From NCBI RefSeq assembly GCF_003412455.1, contig NZ_QTJU01000017.1, forward strand, positions 1 through 47,384: 47,384 bases of DNA, in the 5' to 3' direction. Shown here in pieces: positions 32,526-40,727 of the stretch (within the stretch, counting starts at the first letter, position 1; the number at the start of each line of letters is the position of its first letter). This stretch comes from Deminuibacter soli (GTDB taxonomy: Bacteria > Bacteroidota > Bacteroidia > Chitinophagales > Chitinophagaceae). The position numbers were made by a program, and so were the translations under genes. Below the pieces are notes generated by a model that had not been told where the DNA came from, ran no database searches, and saw only the letters and a list, made by a program, of their open reading frames with translations.

Positions 32526-33965
32526 ATGAAAAAATCATCATTCTATATCATAGTTGCAGCAGCAGTGCTTGGCGCCGCCTCCTGCAAAAAAGACCTGGCA
32601 GAGATCAACCAGAACCCCAACGGGGCTACCAATCCGCAGCCCGATTACCTGCTGACCAGTACCGAAAAGAAAATAGCAGATACCTATTGGGGTGTAGACA
32701 ACAACATGAACTCGTCCCTGCTGTTTGTACAGCACTGGGCCAAAATACAGTACACCGATCCTGACCGTTATATCTTTGCCAACAACGCTTTCACACCCAT
32801 GTGGAATGCACTGTACGCACAGGCCATTACCAACCTCAATAAAATCATCAGCATCTCTAAACAGCAGCAAAACCCCAACTACAATGGTGTGGCGCTGGTG
32901 CTGCGTTCCTGGTCGTTTTTATTGCTGACCGATGCGTTTGGCGATATTCCTTACAGCCAGGCCGGTAAAATTGATTCAGTACCCAACCCCGCCTACGATG
33001 CACAACGCACCGTATACCTGGGTTTGCTGAACGACCTGAAAACCGCGCAGGCATCGCTTAGCACTTCAGGTGCAGCCATTGCCGGTGATGTATTGTACAA
33101 CAACCAGATAGGCCCCTGGAAGAAATTCGCCAACTCACTGCGCCTGCGTATAGCCCTGCGCATTGCAGACCGCGAGCCGCAGATTGCCGCGCAAACACTC
33201 GCCGATATTGCATCAGAAGGCAGCGGTTACATCAGCAGCAATACGGAAACCGCACAGCTGGTGTACCAGGATTCGCCTAACCAGAACCCCATCAGCAACC
33301 TGTTCGACACACGTGATGACTACCGCATCAGTCAAACAGTAACTGATAAACTGCGTGCACTGAACGATCCGCGTTTACCCATTTACGCAGCACCAACTGC
33401 TGACCCCACACCGCTTACCTATGTGGGTATACCCAACGGCTTAACACCCGGCGATGCCAGCAACCTCGGCTTTACCAAAACATCCAAACCCGGTACTTAC
33501 TTCAGGGCACCGCATGCACCTGCTGTGATTATCAGTTATGCAGAAGTATTGTTTGGCCGCGCAGAAGCCGCAGCACGTGGCTTAACCGGCGAGAATGCAG
33601 CCGACCTGTACAAACAGGCCATCACCGCATCCTTCAACCAGTACGGCATACAGGATGCAACAACTATCAAGAATTATACTGACCAGCCTGCAGTAACCTT
33701 TAACGCAGGCAACTATAAACAGTCTATCGGTGACCAGAAATGGATTGCCCTGTTTGGCCAGGGACTGGAATCATATGCCGAATGGCGCCGCCTCGATTAC
33801 CCGCAGCTGAAACCCGCAGTAGCAGGTGTGTTGAATGGAGCTTTGCCAGTGCGTTTCATTTACCCCGGATCTGAGCAAACCCTCAACGGCAACAGCTATA
33901 CCAATGCCGTTAAAAACCAGGGAGCAGATCTGCTAACGACGAAATTGTGGTTTGATGCCAACTAA
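32526..33965 (+). CDS. SusD/RagB-type substrate-binding lipoprotein
   Basis: This 479-aa surface lipoprotein caps the SusC barrel and binds the incoming nutrient. The lipobox GAASC (Cys near residue 20) is followed by KKDLAEINQNPNGATNPQPDYLLTS, typical of the SusD-like_2 family rather than classical SusD. TPR-like helical pairs fill the N-terminal half (FTPMWNALYAQAITNLNKII, VALVLRSWSFLLLTDAFGDIPYSQAGK). WIALFGQGLESYAEWRRLDYP near the C-terminus is the family hallmark. The start at 32526 (MKKSSFY) is preferred to 32517. It is 20 nt after susC and is closed by a strong terminator. Confidence 0.93.
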   Translation: MKKSSFYIIVAAAVLGAASCKKDLAEINQNPNGATNPQPDYLLTSTEKKIADTYWGVDNNMNSSLLFVQHWAKIQYTDPDRYIFANNAFTPMWNALYAQAITNLNKIISISKQQQNPNYNGVALVLRSWSFLLLTDAFGDIPYSQAGKIDSVPNPAYDAQRTVYLGLLNDLKTAQASLSTSGAAIAGDVLYNNQIGPWKKFANSLRLRIALRIADREPQIAAQTLADIASEGSGYISSNTETAQLVYQDSPNQNPISNLFDTRDDYRISQTVTDKLRALNDPRLPIYAAPTADPTPLTYVGIPNGLTPGDASNLGFTKTSKPGTYFRAPHAPAVIISYAEVLFGRAEAAARGLTGENAADLYKQAITASFNQYGIQDATTIKNYTDQPAVTFNAGNYKQSIGDQKWIALFGQGLESYAEWRRLDYPQLKPAVAGVLNGALPVRFIYPGSEQTLNGNSYTNAVKNQGADLLTTKLWFDAN

Positions 33966-34001
33966 AAAAAGCCCTCCCGGCTAAACCGGGAGGGCTTTTT
34001 T
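33965..34001 (+). terminator. rho-independent terminator of susC/susD
   Basis: Stem AAAAAAGCCCTCCCGG/CCGGGAGGGCTTTTTT (16 bp, perfect) with loop CTAAA, starting at the last base of the susD stop codon. The A-tract on the left means it can also act on the opposite strand, where the VOC gene at 34058 ends. Confidence 0.93.
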
Positions 34002-34002
34002 A

Positions 34003-34037
34003 ATTTGAGAATTTGAAGATTTGAAAGTGTGTAAATG
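34003..34037. repeat. TTTGAAGATTTGAAAGTGTG word array
   Basis: ATTTGAGAATTTGAAGATTTGAAAG-type words fill the gap after the terminator. The same words recur after other genes at 16375-16405, 34446-34470 and 36353-36390 with the same order (TTGA-AATTTGAA-GTGTGCAAATGA). Confidence 0.5.
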
Positions 34038-34057
34038 ACATGCAAGGACTAATTACC

Positions 34058-34438
34058 TCAACTGCTTTGTTTTGCACTTTGTTCTTCGTACAGGCCAAAC
34101 ACATTGCCATCGGGGTCGCTGAAGGTGGCGGTTATTTCAGGTGCGTGCCTGCCTATCCCCTCCGTAATTCTGCCGCCGCTGGCTTCAATGGCTTCCATGG
34201 TTTTGTGAATATCAAACACCATGATGTACACAATCATACCCGGACTGGTATTGGGTTTCCGGTCAGCCGTCCACATACCGCTTACCTGCCCCGTGGTGTC
34301 GTCAAATGAAGTAATGCCTCCATCCCGCTTACGGATACTCCACCCGAACACCGTTTCATAAAACGCCGCCGCCCGCGGCACATCCGCAGCATATATTTCG
34401 AGATAGCAAATTTTGCCATTGGCCATTTGAGGTTCCAT
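34058..34438 (-). CDS. VOC family protein
   Basis: This 126-aa glyoxalase-superfamily protein contains two beta-alpha-beta-beta-beta modules: KICYLEIYAADVPRAAAFYETVFGW with the typical FYETVFGW turn, GMIVYIMVFDIHKTMEAIEASGG, and the C-terminal EITATFSDPDGNVFGLYE. It is cytosolic. The YLEI start and FGLYE end resemble the CFP32-like subgroup of unknown activity. An inner ATG at 34426 (MANGKI) is an equally good start. It is convergent with susD. The substrate is unknown. Confidence 0.88.
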   Translation of the reverse strand: MEPQMANGKICYLEIYAADVPRAAAFYETVFGWSIRKRDGGITSFDDTTGQVSGMWTADRKPNTSPGMIVYIMVFDIHKTMEAIEASGGRITEGIGRHAPEITATFSDPDGNVFGLYEEQSAKQSS

Positions 34439-34816
34439 GAGAGAACAATTTGAGAGTTTGAAGATTTGTCCGAAACACTCCTCCGGAGAAAGTATGCTAA
34501 TGAGGAACAGCCGGATCAGTCAAATGGTTTGATGGTTTGATGCTAAATTGCTTTCCAGTCGGTTCAAAGTCTCGCCAGGATAGTCTCAATGTGTCGGCTC
34601 CCGATTCCCGGCATCAGGTTCGCTTCGATTGCATTTCATTCACTATTGCCTAGGATGTAGGCATTTATTTGTGTCATACGGTATTATTTTTTGATGATTG
34701 GCCAAACATGAATATAATTCTTACAACTCAATGCCACAGCGGCAGGACGCGACAAATAAAGGGTGCTTTCAGGCCAAAAATGCTTTATCTTGGTAGTCAT
34801 AAACGATAATGCCGCG
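34439..34816. other. intergenic region between VOC and GlxA-type genes
   Basis: About 380 nt without a gene that I can recognise. It holds TTTGAAGATTTG words (34446-34470), ATGGTTTGATGGTTTGATG words (34524-34543), a stretch TTTCCAGTCGGTTCAAAGTC related in part to 36536-36550, and a 6-bp hairpin TGCCTA-GGATG-TAGGCA (34647-34663). A promoter for the GlxA-type gene must lie in the right half; no exact TAnnTTTG box was found. Confidence 0.45.
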
Positions 34817-35797
34817 ATGATTCACCTGGGTATTTTACTAACACAACACCACCGCCTGCTGAGTGTGGCCGCAATGCTCGACCTGTTTGAGACGGCCAAC
34901 GAATTTTGTGCTGCAGAGGGCTGTGACGAACACTTTGAAATTACACTGCTGCATACAGCAAACAGCAAGCCGGTTTCCTATTCAGCACATCCCATTTACC
35001 CGCTGCAGACGGCCCCGCAGCAAGACCTGATACTGATCCCCTCCTTCGCCAGCAACAACCTGCCTGCCGGTATTGATGCCAATATAGAATGCATTCCCTG
35101 GCTGCAACAGCAATACCGCAACGGCGCAGAGATTGCCGGCTTTTGCACAGGCGTGTTCCTGCTGGCTGCCACCGGTCTGCTGGACAATAAGCCGGCCACC
35201 ACACACATACAATCTGCCCCTGCCTTTGCCAGGAACTTCCCCAAAGTACAGTTGCGGAGTGCAGAGGTAACCACGTTTGACCAGGGTATTTACACCGGCG
35301 GCGGCGCCACCAACAGTTTTCACCTGATGCTGCGCATGCTGGAGAAATACTGCGGCCCCACCATCGCCGTTCGCACAGCGAAGTATTTTGCGATAGACAT
35401 GAACCGCGAGCAGCAGGCATACTTCAGTACATTTCAGCCCGTACAGAACCACAAAGACGAGCTGGTAAAAACCCTGCAGCAACGCATTGAACACAACTTT
35501 GGTGAAGCAACCTCTATCGAGGAACTGCTGAGTGAAATACCTTCGAGCAGGCGTAACCTGGTGCGCCGTTTTAAAGCAGCCACAGGCGTTACGCCTATTG
35601 AATACCTGCAGAAGATAAGAATTGAAGCCGCCAAATCACTGTTGGAACAAACTGACAAAAGCGTGCTGGATGTAATGCTGCACGCAGGCTACAACGATCT
35701 CAAAACCTTCAGGCAGTTGTTCCGCAAAAACACGGGTATGACGCCTACGGCTTACCGTGACAAATTTTACCGGGCGCAGATGATTGAGCTAACCTGA
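34817..35797 (+). CDS. GlxA-type AraC family transcriptional regulator (second copy)
   Basis: This is a 326-aa regulator with a DJ-1/PfpI-like N-terminal domain (MIHLGILLTQHHRLLSVAAM, and the cysteine elbow in AGFCTGVFLLAATGLL) and two AraC helix-turn-helix units (IEELLSEIPSSRRNLVRRFK and VLDVMLHAGYNDLKTFRQLFRKNTGMTPTAYR). It has the same architecture as the gene at 2440-3408. I use the ATG at 34817, since the earlier GTG at 34763 adds residues outside the fold. It probably regulates a nearby gene such as the VOC gene 147 nt downstream, but no site is evident. Confidence 0.9.
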   Translation: MIHLGILLTQHHRLLSVAAMLDLFETANEFCAAEGCDEHFEITLLHTANSKPVSYSAHPIYPLQTAPQQDLILIPSFASNNLPAGIDANIECIPWLQQQYRNGAEIAGFCTGVFLLAATGLLDNKPATTHIQSAPAFARNFPKVQLRSAEVTTFDQGIYTGGGATNSFHLMLRMLEKYCGPTIAVRTAKYFAIDMNREQQAYFSTFQPVQNHKDELVKTLQQRIEHNFGEATSIEELLSEIPSSRRNLVRRFKAATGVTPIEYLQKIRIEAAKSLLEQTDKSVLDVMLHAGYNDLKTFRQLFRKNTGMTPTAYRDKFYRAQMIELT

Positions 35798-35944
35798 GAT
35801 GGTTTCATTGTTCAATGGTTTAACGTTTGAAGGTTATTGTTGGGTGAGTTGGCCTGGGTGCCCCCTTCATTTGTCATGATTGCACACCCTGGTGTTTTGC
35901 GGTGCGATGTAGTTTTGCTTATTCTAAACGATCAATGTAAACAT

Positions 35945-36355
35945 ATGGCAAACCAGATATTTGTAAACCTGGCGGTAAAGAACCTGCCGGCAAGTATGGA
36001 TTATTTTAAGGGCATCGGTTTTACTTTTAACCCGAAGTTCACCAATGATAGCGGCGCTTGTATGGAGATAGGTCCTAACATTTACGCCATGCTGCTTACA
36101 GAGCCGTTTTTCAGCACTTTTACCACTAAGGGTATCTCAGACAGTTCCCAAACCACAGAAGCTATTATTGCCCTCTCTGCCGAAAACAGGCAGGAAGTAG
36201 ATGAACTGGCAGACAAGGCCATCGCCGGCGGCGGCACAGCTGCCAAGCCTACTACAGACTATGGCTGGATGTACAGCCGCAACTTCTACGACATTGACGG
36301 CCACCATTGGGAAATCTTTTACATGGATGAAGCGGCTGCGCCAAAAGCAATGTGA
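35945..36355 (+). CDS. VOC family protein
   Basis: This is a 136-aa glyoxalase-superfamily protein: MANQIFVNLAVKNLPASMDYFKGIGFTFNP start, CMEIGPNIYAMLLTEPFFSTF in the middle, and NFYDIDGHHWEIFYMDE at the end. The VNLAVKNLPASMDYFKGIGF and GHHWE ends match the lactoylglutathione-lyase-like VOC group common in Bacteroidota. The start at 35945 is chosen because residues coded from 35837 are not part of the fold. It lies behind the GlxA-type regulator on the same strand. The activity is unknown. Confidence 0.9.
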   Translation: MANQIFVNLAVKNLPASMDYFKGIGFTFNPKFTNDSGACMEIGPNIYAMLLTEPFFSTFTTKGISDSSQTTEAIIALSAENRQEVDELADKAIAGGGTAAKPTTDYGWMYSRNFYDIDGHHWEIFYMDEAAAPKAM

Positions 36356-36440
36356 GAATTTGAAAATTTGAAAGTGTGCAAATGAGGGAACAATGGTTTT
36401 TATTGTTTCAGGCTTAAGGTTTAACGTTTTGCCTGTGCCT

Positions 36441-36501
36441 GTGGCTGTGTCCCCACAGCCACCTTCGCACTAAAACCAAGCGGCTGTGAGGACACAGCCG
36501 C
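36441..36501. repeat. two RGGA-tetraloop hairpins (copies 5-6)
   Basis: Copy 5 (36441-36462): 9-bp stem GTGGCTGTG/CACAGCCAC, loop TCCC. Copy 6 (36480-36501): 9-bp stem GCGGCTGTG/CACAGCCGC, loop AGGA. They face in opposite directions, 17 nt apart. Both stems are perfect; CGGGCGAGG follows copy 6, the complement of the flank before copy 2. Confidence 0.75.
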
Positions 36502-36550
36502 GGGCGAGGTAAGGGAAAAAATTCGCTCAGATAGTCCCGACTGGAAAACA

Positions 36551-36642
36551 GCTGCAAGCTTCAGGCTACAAGCTGCGAGCTTGTTTGTGCTAAATCGCTT
36601 CCGGCGATAAGTGTACTGGTTATTTTAATACCCGCTAAGATC
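36551..36642. repeat. composite intergenic repeat (locus 3, inverted)
   Basis: Read on the minus strand: core GATCTTAGCGGGTA (36642-36629), ATTAAAATAACCAGTACAC, a small hairpin ATCGC-CGGAA-GCGAT (36606-36592), TTAGCACAAACAAGCT, and an array of GCAGCTTG/GAAGCTTGC words ending at 36551. It aligns along its length with 25678-25788 in the same order, with substitutions and small indels, which shows common descent. Confidence 0.75.
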
Positions 36643-36655
36643 ACCATGGCTCACG

Positions 36656-36698
36656 GCTAATAAAAAAGGCACGCATACCGCGTGCCTTTTTTATTAGC
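36656..36698 (-). terminator. rho-independent terminator of the GMC operon
   Basis: Perfect 19-bp inverted repeat, with GCTAATAAAAAAGGCACGC as the left arm, loop ATACC (36675-36679) and the complementary right arm ending at 36698. It includes the stop codon of the small subunit gene (36694-36696). The symmetrical A and T tracts allow termination in both directions. Confidence 0.92.
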
Positions 36699-37263
36699 TG
36701 AGCGCCCAGGCCTTGTCTCCTTTCTTGTAAGGGAAACTGCCGTCGAACTTGCCCGGGATGGGCAGGTAGCGCAGTGCTTTGGTAGCGCCTACTTCTGAAG
36801 AGAAATAGCCCCATACCGTTAACTGGCGCAGCATGCTGAAATAATGCGATGGCGCATCTTTGGCGCGTTTGGCATCATAATCCTGTGCGGCCTTGCCTTC
36901 TGCAGTTAATACCGTGGTTTTCTGTTCTGCAGTCAATTCCGCAAATTTCTTTTTATAGGCTTTGTCTGCTGCCTCGTTCAGGGTTTGCAGGCCTTTTACA
37001 AACACCTGCTGGTCTTCGGGTGAATAACAATCGGTAACGATTGTTTTCATAAAAGCGCCCACTTTGGCTGCTTTGGCGCCCGGTGAACCTGGTGTATCGG
37101 GAATGATGGTATCGGATATTTCATCCATATACGCCACATCTTCGTCTGCAAACAAACCTGTTTTGGCAGCAGGGGTTTTGCAGCCTGACAGGAAAGAGTT
37201 GGCGCCGATGATTGTACCGCCGAATATTACTGCTGCGGCAGATAATGCTTCACGTCTGTTCAT
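36694..37263 (-). CDS. gluconate 2-dehydrogenase subunit 3-like protein
   Basis: This is a 189-aa protein. The N-terminus MNRREALSAAAVIFGGTIIGANSFLSGC has a twin-arginine and a lipobox-like Cys, so it is exported, possibly by Tat, and may be lipid-anchored. The mature part shows the family pattern (DVAYMDEISDTIIPDTPGSPGAKAAKVGAFM, with DTIIPxTxxxPGA the signature, and SHYFSMLRQLTVWGYFSSEVG). Such small subunits accompany membrane-linked GMC dehydrogenases and help in their export and assembly. It is 21 nt downstream of the GMC gene, which would be its large subunit. The last codon lies in the terminator. Confidence 0.92.
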   Translation of the reverse strand: MNRREALSAAAVIFGGTIIGANSFLSGCKTPAAKTGLFADEDVAYMDEISDTIIPDTPGSPGAKAAKVGAFMKTIVTDCYSPEDQQVFVKGLQTLNEAADKAYKKKFAELTAEQKTTVLTAEGKAAQDYDAKRAKDAPSHYFSMLRQLTVWGYFSSEVGATKALRYLPIPGKFDGSFPYKKGDKAWALS

Positions 37264-37284
37264 GTATCAATCAGTTTAATGCGG

Positions 37285-38964
37285 TTAGAGATTTTGTTTT
37301 TTCAGTTCGTTCACGGCAAAGTCTGCTGCACGTGCGGTAAACGCCATGTAAGACAGTGACGGGTTTACACACGCGGCTGAAGTCATAAACGCACCGTCGG
37401 TTACAAACACGTTGGGGGCATCCCATACCTGGTTGTTTTTGTTCACCACCGATGTTTTAGGATCTGCACCCATGCGCGCAGTACCCATTTCATGAATACC
37501 ACGGCCCGGTGTGCCATCACCATCCCAGCCCTGTACATTTTTAACGCCGGCTGCTTCCAGCATTTCAATGGCATCCTGCTTCATGTCTTTACGCATGGCC
37601 AGCTCATTTGATTTCAGTTCGCAGTCAATGGCCAGCACATTGAGGCCCCATTTGTCCTTGGTATTTTTATCCAGGGAAACCATGTTGCTGTGATCGGGCA
37701 GGATTTCGCCGAAGCCACCCATACCCATTGTCCAGCTGCCTGGTTCGGTAAGTGCTTCCTTGAAAGCAGCACCCAGCATCAGTTCAGGCACAGCGCGTTT
37801 CCAGCCTTCGCGTGAACCGCCGCCCTGGTAACCAAAGCCGCGCAGGTAATCCCTTTTATCACCAAACAGGTTGCGGTAGCGGGGAATATACACACCATTG
37901 GCGCGGCGGCCGTACGTGTATTTGTCTTCATAACCTTCAACATAACCAGAAGCGCCTACGCCCAGGTGGTGGTCCATCAGGTTGTGGCCCAGCTCATTGC
38001 TGCTGCTGCCCAAACCGCCCGGCCATATATCGGTGGCGCTGTTCATCAATATCCAGGTACTGTTTAAGGTAGAGGCATTGAGGAACACGATTTTTGAAGT
38101 GAACTCGTAAGTTTTGTTGGTTTCTGCATCCAGCACTTCTACGCCGGTTGCGCGTTTTTTGTCCTTATCGTACAGCACGCGGGTAACAATGCTCCAGGGG
38201 CGAACCGTGAGGTTACCGGTTTTCATGGCAGCAGGCAAGGTAGCAGACTGTGTGCTGAAATAAGCGCCGAACGGACAGCCCAGCCAGCATTTATTACGGT
38301 ACTGGCAGTTGGTACGGCCTTCGTGTGGCGCAGTTAAGTTGGCGGTGCGGCCCATAATCATAGAGCGCTGGCCTTTATAATAAGCCTTCAGCCTGGCAGC
38401 CACGTCTTTTTCCACGATGGTCATTTCCATGGGTGGCAGAAACTGGCCGTCGGGCAGCTGCGGGAGACCGTCACGGTTACCGCTGATGCCTGCGAATTTC
38501 TCTACATAATCGTACCAGGGTTCAATTTCCTTGTAGCGCACGGGCCAGTCAACAGCAATACCGTCTTTGGCATTGGCTTCAAAGTCAAAATCGCTCCAGC
38601 GGTAGCTTTGTCGGCCCCACATTAACGAGCGGCCGCCCATATGGTAGCCCCTGAACCAGTCGAAACGTTTTATTTCAGTATAAGGCGATTCTTTTTCGTT
38701 TACCCAGTAATCGAGATTGGTTTCATTTAAAGGATAGTCTCTTTTCAGCACAGGATAATCCTTAATCATTTGCTGTGTGCGTTCTCCGCGGTGGGCAAAT
38801 TCCCAGGGCGCCTTGTTGGCATTTACATAATCCTTAATGTGTTCAATATTGCGTCCCCTTTCCAATAAAAGTACCTTCAGGCCTTTTTCGGTCAGTTCCT
38901 TTGCAGCCCAGCCCCCGCTGATGCCGGAGCCTACCACAATCGCATCGTAATGCTGTTGCGCCAT
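37285..38964 (-). CDS. GMC-type FAD-dependent dehydrogenase
   Basis: This 559-aa flavoprotein is of the glucose-methanol-choline family. The FAD-binding Rossmann loop is AIVVGSGISGGWAAKELTEKG (GxGxxG near residues 12-17). GGRSLMWGRQSYRWS is the second GMC signature region. GIHEMGTARMG and CVNPSLSYMAFTARAADFAV carry the catalytic His and Asn at the C-terminus. NCQYRNKCWLGCPFGAYFST is a cysteine cluster of gluconate or sorbose dehydrogenase-type large subunits. The small subunit follows in the operon. It probably oxidises a sugar or polyol and passes electrons to a cytochrome; the cytochrome gene is not in the window. Confidence 0.93.
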   Translation of the reverse strand: MAQQHYDAIVVGSGISGGWAAKELTEKGLKVLLLERGRNIEHIKDYVNANKAPWEFAHRGERTQQMIKDYPVLKRDYPLNETNLDYWVNEKESPYTEIKRFDWFRGYHMGGRSLMWGRQSYRWSDFDFEANAKDGIAVDWPVRYKEIEPWYDYVEKFAGISGNRDGLPQLPDGQFLPPMEMTIVEKDVAARLKAYYKGQRSMIMGRTANLTAPHEGRTNCQYRNKCWLGCPFGAYFSTQSATLPAAMKTGNLTVRPWSIVTRVLYDKDKKRATGVEVLDAETNKTYEFTSKIVFLNASTLNSTWILMNSATDIWPGGLGSSSNELGHNLMDHHLGVGASGYVEGYEDKYTYGRRANGVYIPRYRNLFGDKRDYLRGFGYQGGGSREGWKRAVPELMLGAAFKEALTEPGSWTMGMGGFGEILPDHSNMVSLDKNTKDKWGLNVLAIDCELKSNELAMRKDMKQDAIEMLEAAGVKNVQGWDGDGTPGRGIHEMGTARMGADPKTSVVNKNNQVWDAPNVFVTDGAFMTSAACVNPSLSYMAFTARAADFAVNELKKQNL

Positions 38965-39153
38965 GATGTGAAATTGATTTGAGTGTATATAGAATCAGGT
39001 TGTCCATGTATATTGGCGCCTGCTATGCGGTGAGGCACCAGGCAATCGTTGTTTGTTTTACGGCATCCGCCAGGCAGCGGAAGAAGTGGTAAGTTAGGTA
39101 TTTTCCCGATTCAACAACGCAATAAATACTGTATTCGGCGAAAGCCGTTCACA

Positions 39154-40008
39154 TTAGTATAAAGCTGCATTTTTTATCCACCCTGTTTCAGCGGCTGTGG
39201 CGGTGCTGTCGCCCGCAGGCCTGCCGAGAATTTGTATGCTGAGAATATCAGCCGGCTGCGGGCCTGCAGCGGGTTGTTTAATACAGGTCATTTTTTCATT
39301 GGGCGCCAGTATAATACGCTGTCCGCTGCGGTTACCGAGCGTTACTTCCATATCACCCTGCAGCAGAATGGTTTGCACAGCAGTGTCCTGGTCATAACTG
39401 CGTATATTAAAAAAGGCGCCGGTGGTATTGTACGAGAGTTGAGCGGTATACACCTGGAAAGGTTTGTTGCGCAGGCGTACCACTTCAAAAAATGCTTCTC
39501 CTGCCACATTCACCTCGCGGGTTTGCGTGGTATTGTTTTCGGTATAACTGAGGCGGGAATTGCTGTTGAGGTACACCTGGCTCCCATCCGGCAGGCGTAT
39601 TTTTTTTACCTGCCCGGCTATGGTTTCATAATGCCTGGTTTGTGTATAGGCTGCAACGGGTTGGTAACGGTAATACAGTAAGGTTGCAGCCAGTAGTATG
39701 GCAGCAATAATGGCTACATACATCAGCACTTTGGGCGGCATTACCGATTCGGGTGGCAGAGCAGGTTCAAGCGTTTTAGGATCGAACCGGCCGCTCAGCT
39801 GCATTTTTACATATTGCGCGGCATAGGCTTCATCTGCATCGTTGCGCAGGTTGCCGGCATCCTGGTGGTGAGTGAGCAAACGATCGTGCAACAGGCGCCA
39901 TTCCTGGCTACAGGCAACCAGCCGGCCCAGCTGCTCAAGGTCGCCGGCACTGGCTTCGCCCGATAGTTTGCGGCGCAGCAAGGTATAAAATAACTTTTCA
40001 GGGGACAT
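39154..40008 (-). CDS. FecR-type anti-sigma factor, C-terminally truncated
   Basis: This 284-aa protein has an N-terminal cytosolic part (MSPEKLFYTLLRRKLSGEAS), one membrane helix (VLMYVAIIAAILLAATLLYY, about 92-111) and the FecR domain (YETIAGQVKKIRLPDGSQVYLNSNSRLSY, VNVAGEAFFEVVR, LLQGDMEVTLG). Members of this group are usually 320-390 aa and continue with a DUF4974 domain after the motif TxW..G/N.LxF. Here translation ends at TGWIKNAALY, exactly at that motif, and no continuation is seen in any frame downstream. It lies 22 nt after the sigma gene. No SusC-type partner with an N-terminal signalling domain is adjacent. I use the ATG at 40008. Confidence 0.85.
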   Translation of the reverse strand: MSPEKLFYTLLRRKLSGEASAGDLEQLGRLVACSQEWRLLHDRLLTHHQDAGNLRNDADEAYAAQYVKMQLSGRFDPKTLEPALPPESVMPPKVLMYVAIIAAILLAATLLYYRYQPVAAYTQTRHYETIAGQVKKIRLPDGSQVYLNSNSRLSYTENNTTQTREVNVAGEAFFEVVRLRNKPFQVYTAQLSYNTTGAFFNIRSYDQDTAVQTILLQGDMEVTLGNRSGQRIILAPNEKMTCIKQPAAGPQPADILSIQILGRPAGDSTATAAETGWIKNAALY

Positions 40009-40060
40009 ATATGCTATAATGATAACAGTAAGCAGCACACTGCTGTATTTACTGCAATAA

Positions 40061-40630
40061 TTATTTATTCTTCAACAGGTGTTCTTTCACCAGCGTACCC
40101 ATGCGTGTTAATGCCAGTTGCAGGTGTGTTTCCAGTGCATGAACAGAAACACCCAGTACCGCAGCCGCTTCTTTGCAGGTACAGGCTGTGGGCCGCACCA
40201 GTAAATAAGCCAGCTTCGATTTATACGGCAGCTCTTGCAGGGCAGCCTGCATTACACGCGTAAAAGCAGCTGTAGGATACAACGGCCCGTCACCGGCATA
40301 CAACGAAGTCAACGCTACTGCTTCCGGCGCCGCCTGTGTTTTGTGATGCGCCTCCCACGCAGCACAGCCGTTCTTCACAACAATGAACAGGTATATTTTC
40401 AGCTGCTGAATTTCGCACAGCCGCTCTTCCATATCCCATACATGCAGCAATGCATTGCCCACCAGCTCTTCCGCCACATCAACATTGTTGGTAATACTAT
40501 ACGCGAAACGCACTAAAGCAGGATGGTAGTGAAGAAAGATTTTTTTATAGGACTGCTCATCACGGTTAAACGCAACAGCGTACTGCAGTTGTAATATTTC
40601 AGCTGGCGTAAATGGCAATCGTTTAGACAA
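40061..40630 (-). CDS. ECF RNA polymerase sigma factor (FecI-like)
   Basis: This 189-aa sigma factor has region 2 (YKKIFLHYHPALVRFAYSIT, DVAEELVGNALLHVWDMEE) and region 4 (ALQELPYKSKLAYLLVRPTACTCKEAAAVLGVSVHALETHLQLALTRM), the layout of Bacteroidota FecI-type factors that switch on TonB transporter genes. The only possible start is the TTG at 40630, since a stop codon lies 15 nt upstream in frame and there is no ATG before the domain. The start sits in a repeat GTTTAGACA (40621-40629, and again at 40644-40652). It is likely regulated by the FecR gene downstream. Confidence 0.88.
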   Translation of the reverse strand: MSKRLPFTPAEILQLQYAVAFNRDEQSYKKIFLHYHPALVRFAYSITNNVDVAEELVGNALLHVWDMEERLCEIQQLKIYLFIVVKNGCAAWEAHHKTQAAPEAVALTSLYAGDGPLYPTAAFTRVMQAALQELPYKSKLAYLLVRPTACTCKEAAAVLGVSVHALETHLQLALTRMGTLVKEHLLKNK

Positions 40631-40727
40631 TTTGGCTAAACAAGTTTAGACAGTTCTGCTGATACTTCAAAATATTTCACCATTCCAATTTGTGCACAGC
40701 CGGTCAATGTAAACCCGCTATTCTCCT

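Larger units (their letters stand above)
36356..36655. other. intergenic repeat cluster
   Basis: 300 nt without a gene. Contents in order: TTTGAAAATTTGAAAGTGTG words (36358-36390), TTTCAGGCTTAAGGTTTAACG words, two RGGA hairpins (36441-36501), an inverted core TCGCTCAGATAGTC (36523-36536), CTGGAAAACAGC, then the inverted composite element (36551-36642). Most of the gap is made of repeat families seen elsewhere in the window. Confidence 0.6.

Noticed and set aside
39154-40630. FecI/FecR pair as regulator of the SusC/SusD operon at 29 kb
   Set aside because: The SusC protein lacks the N-terminal signalling domain such regulation needs, and the genes are 6 kb apart with unrelated genes between.
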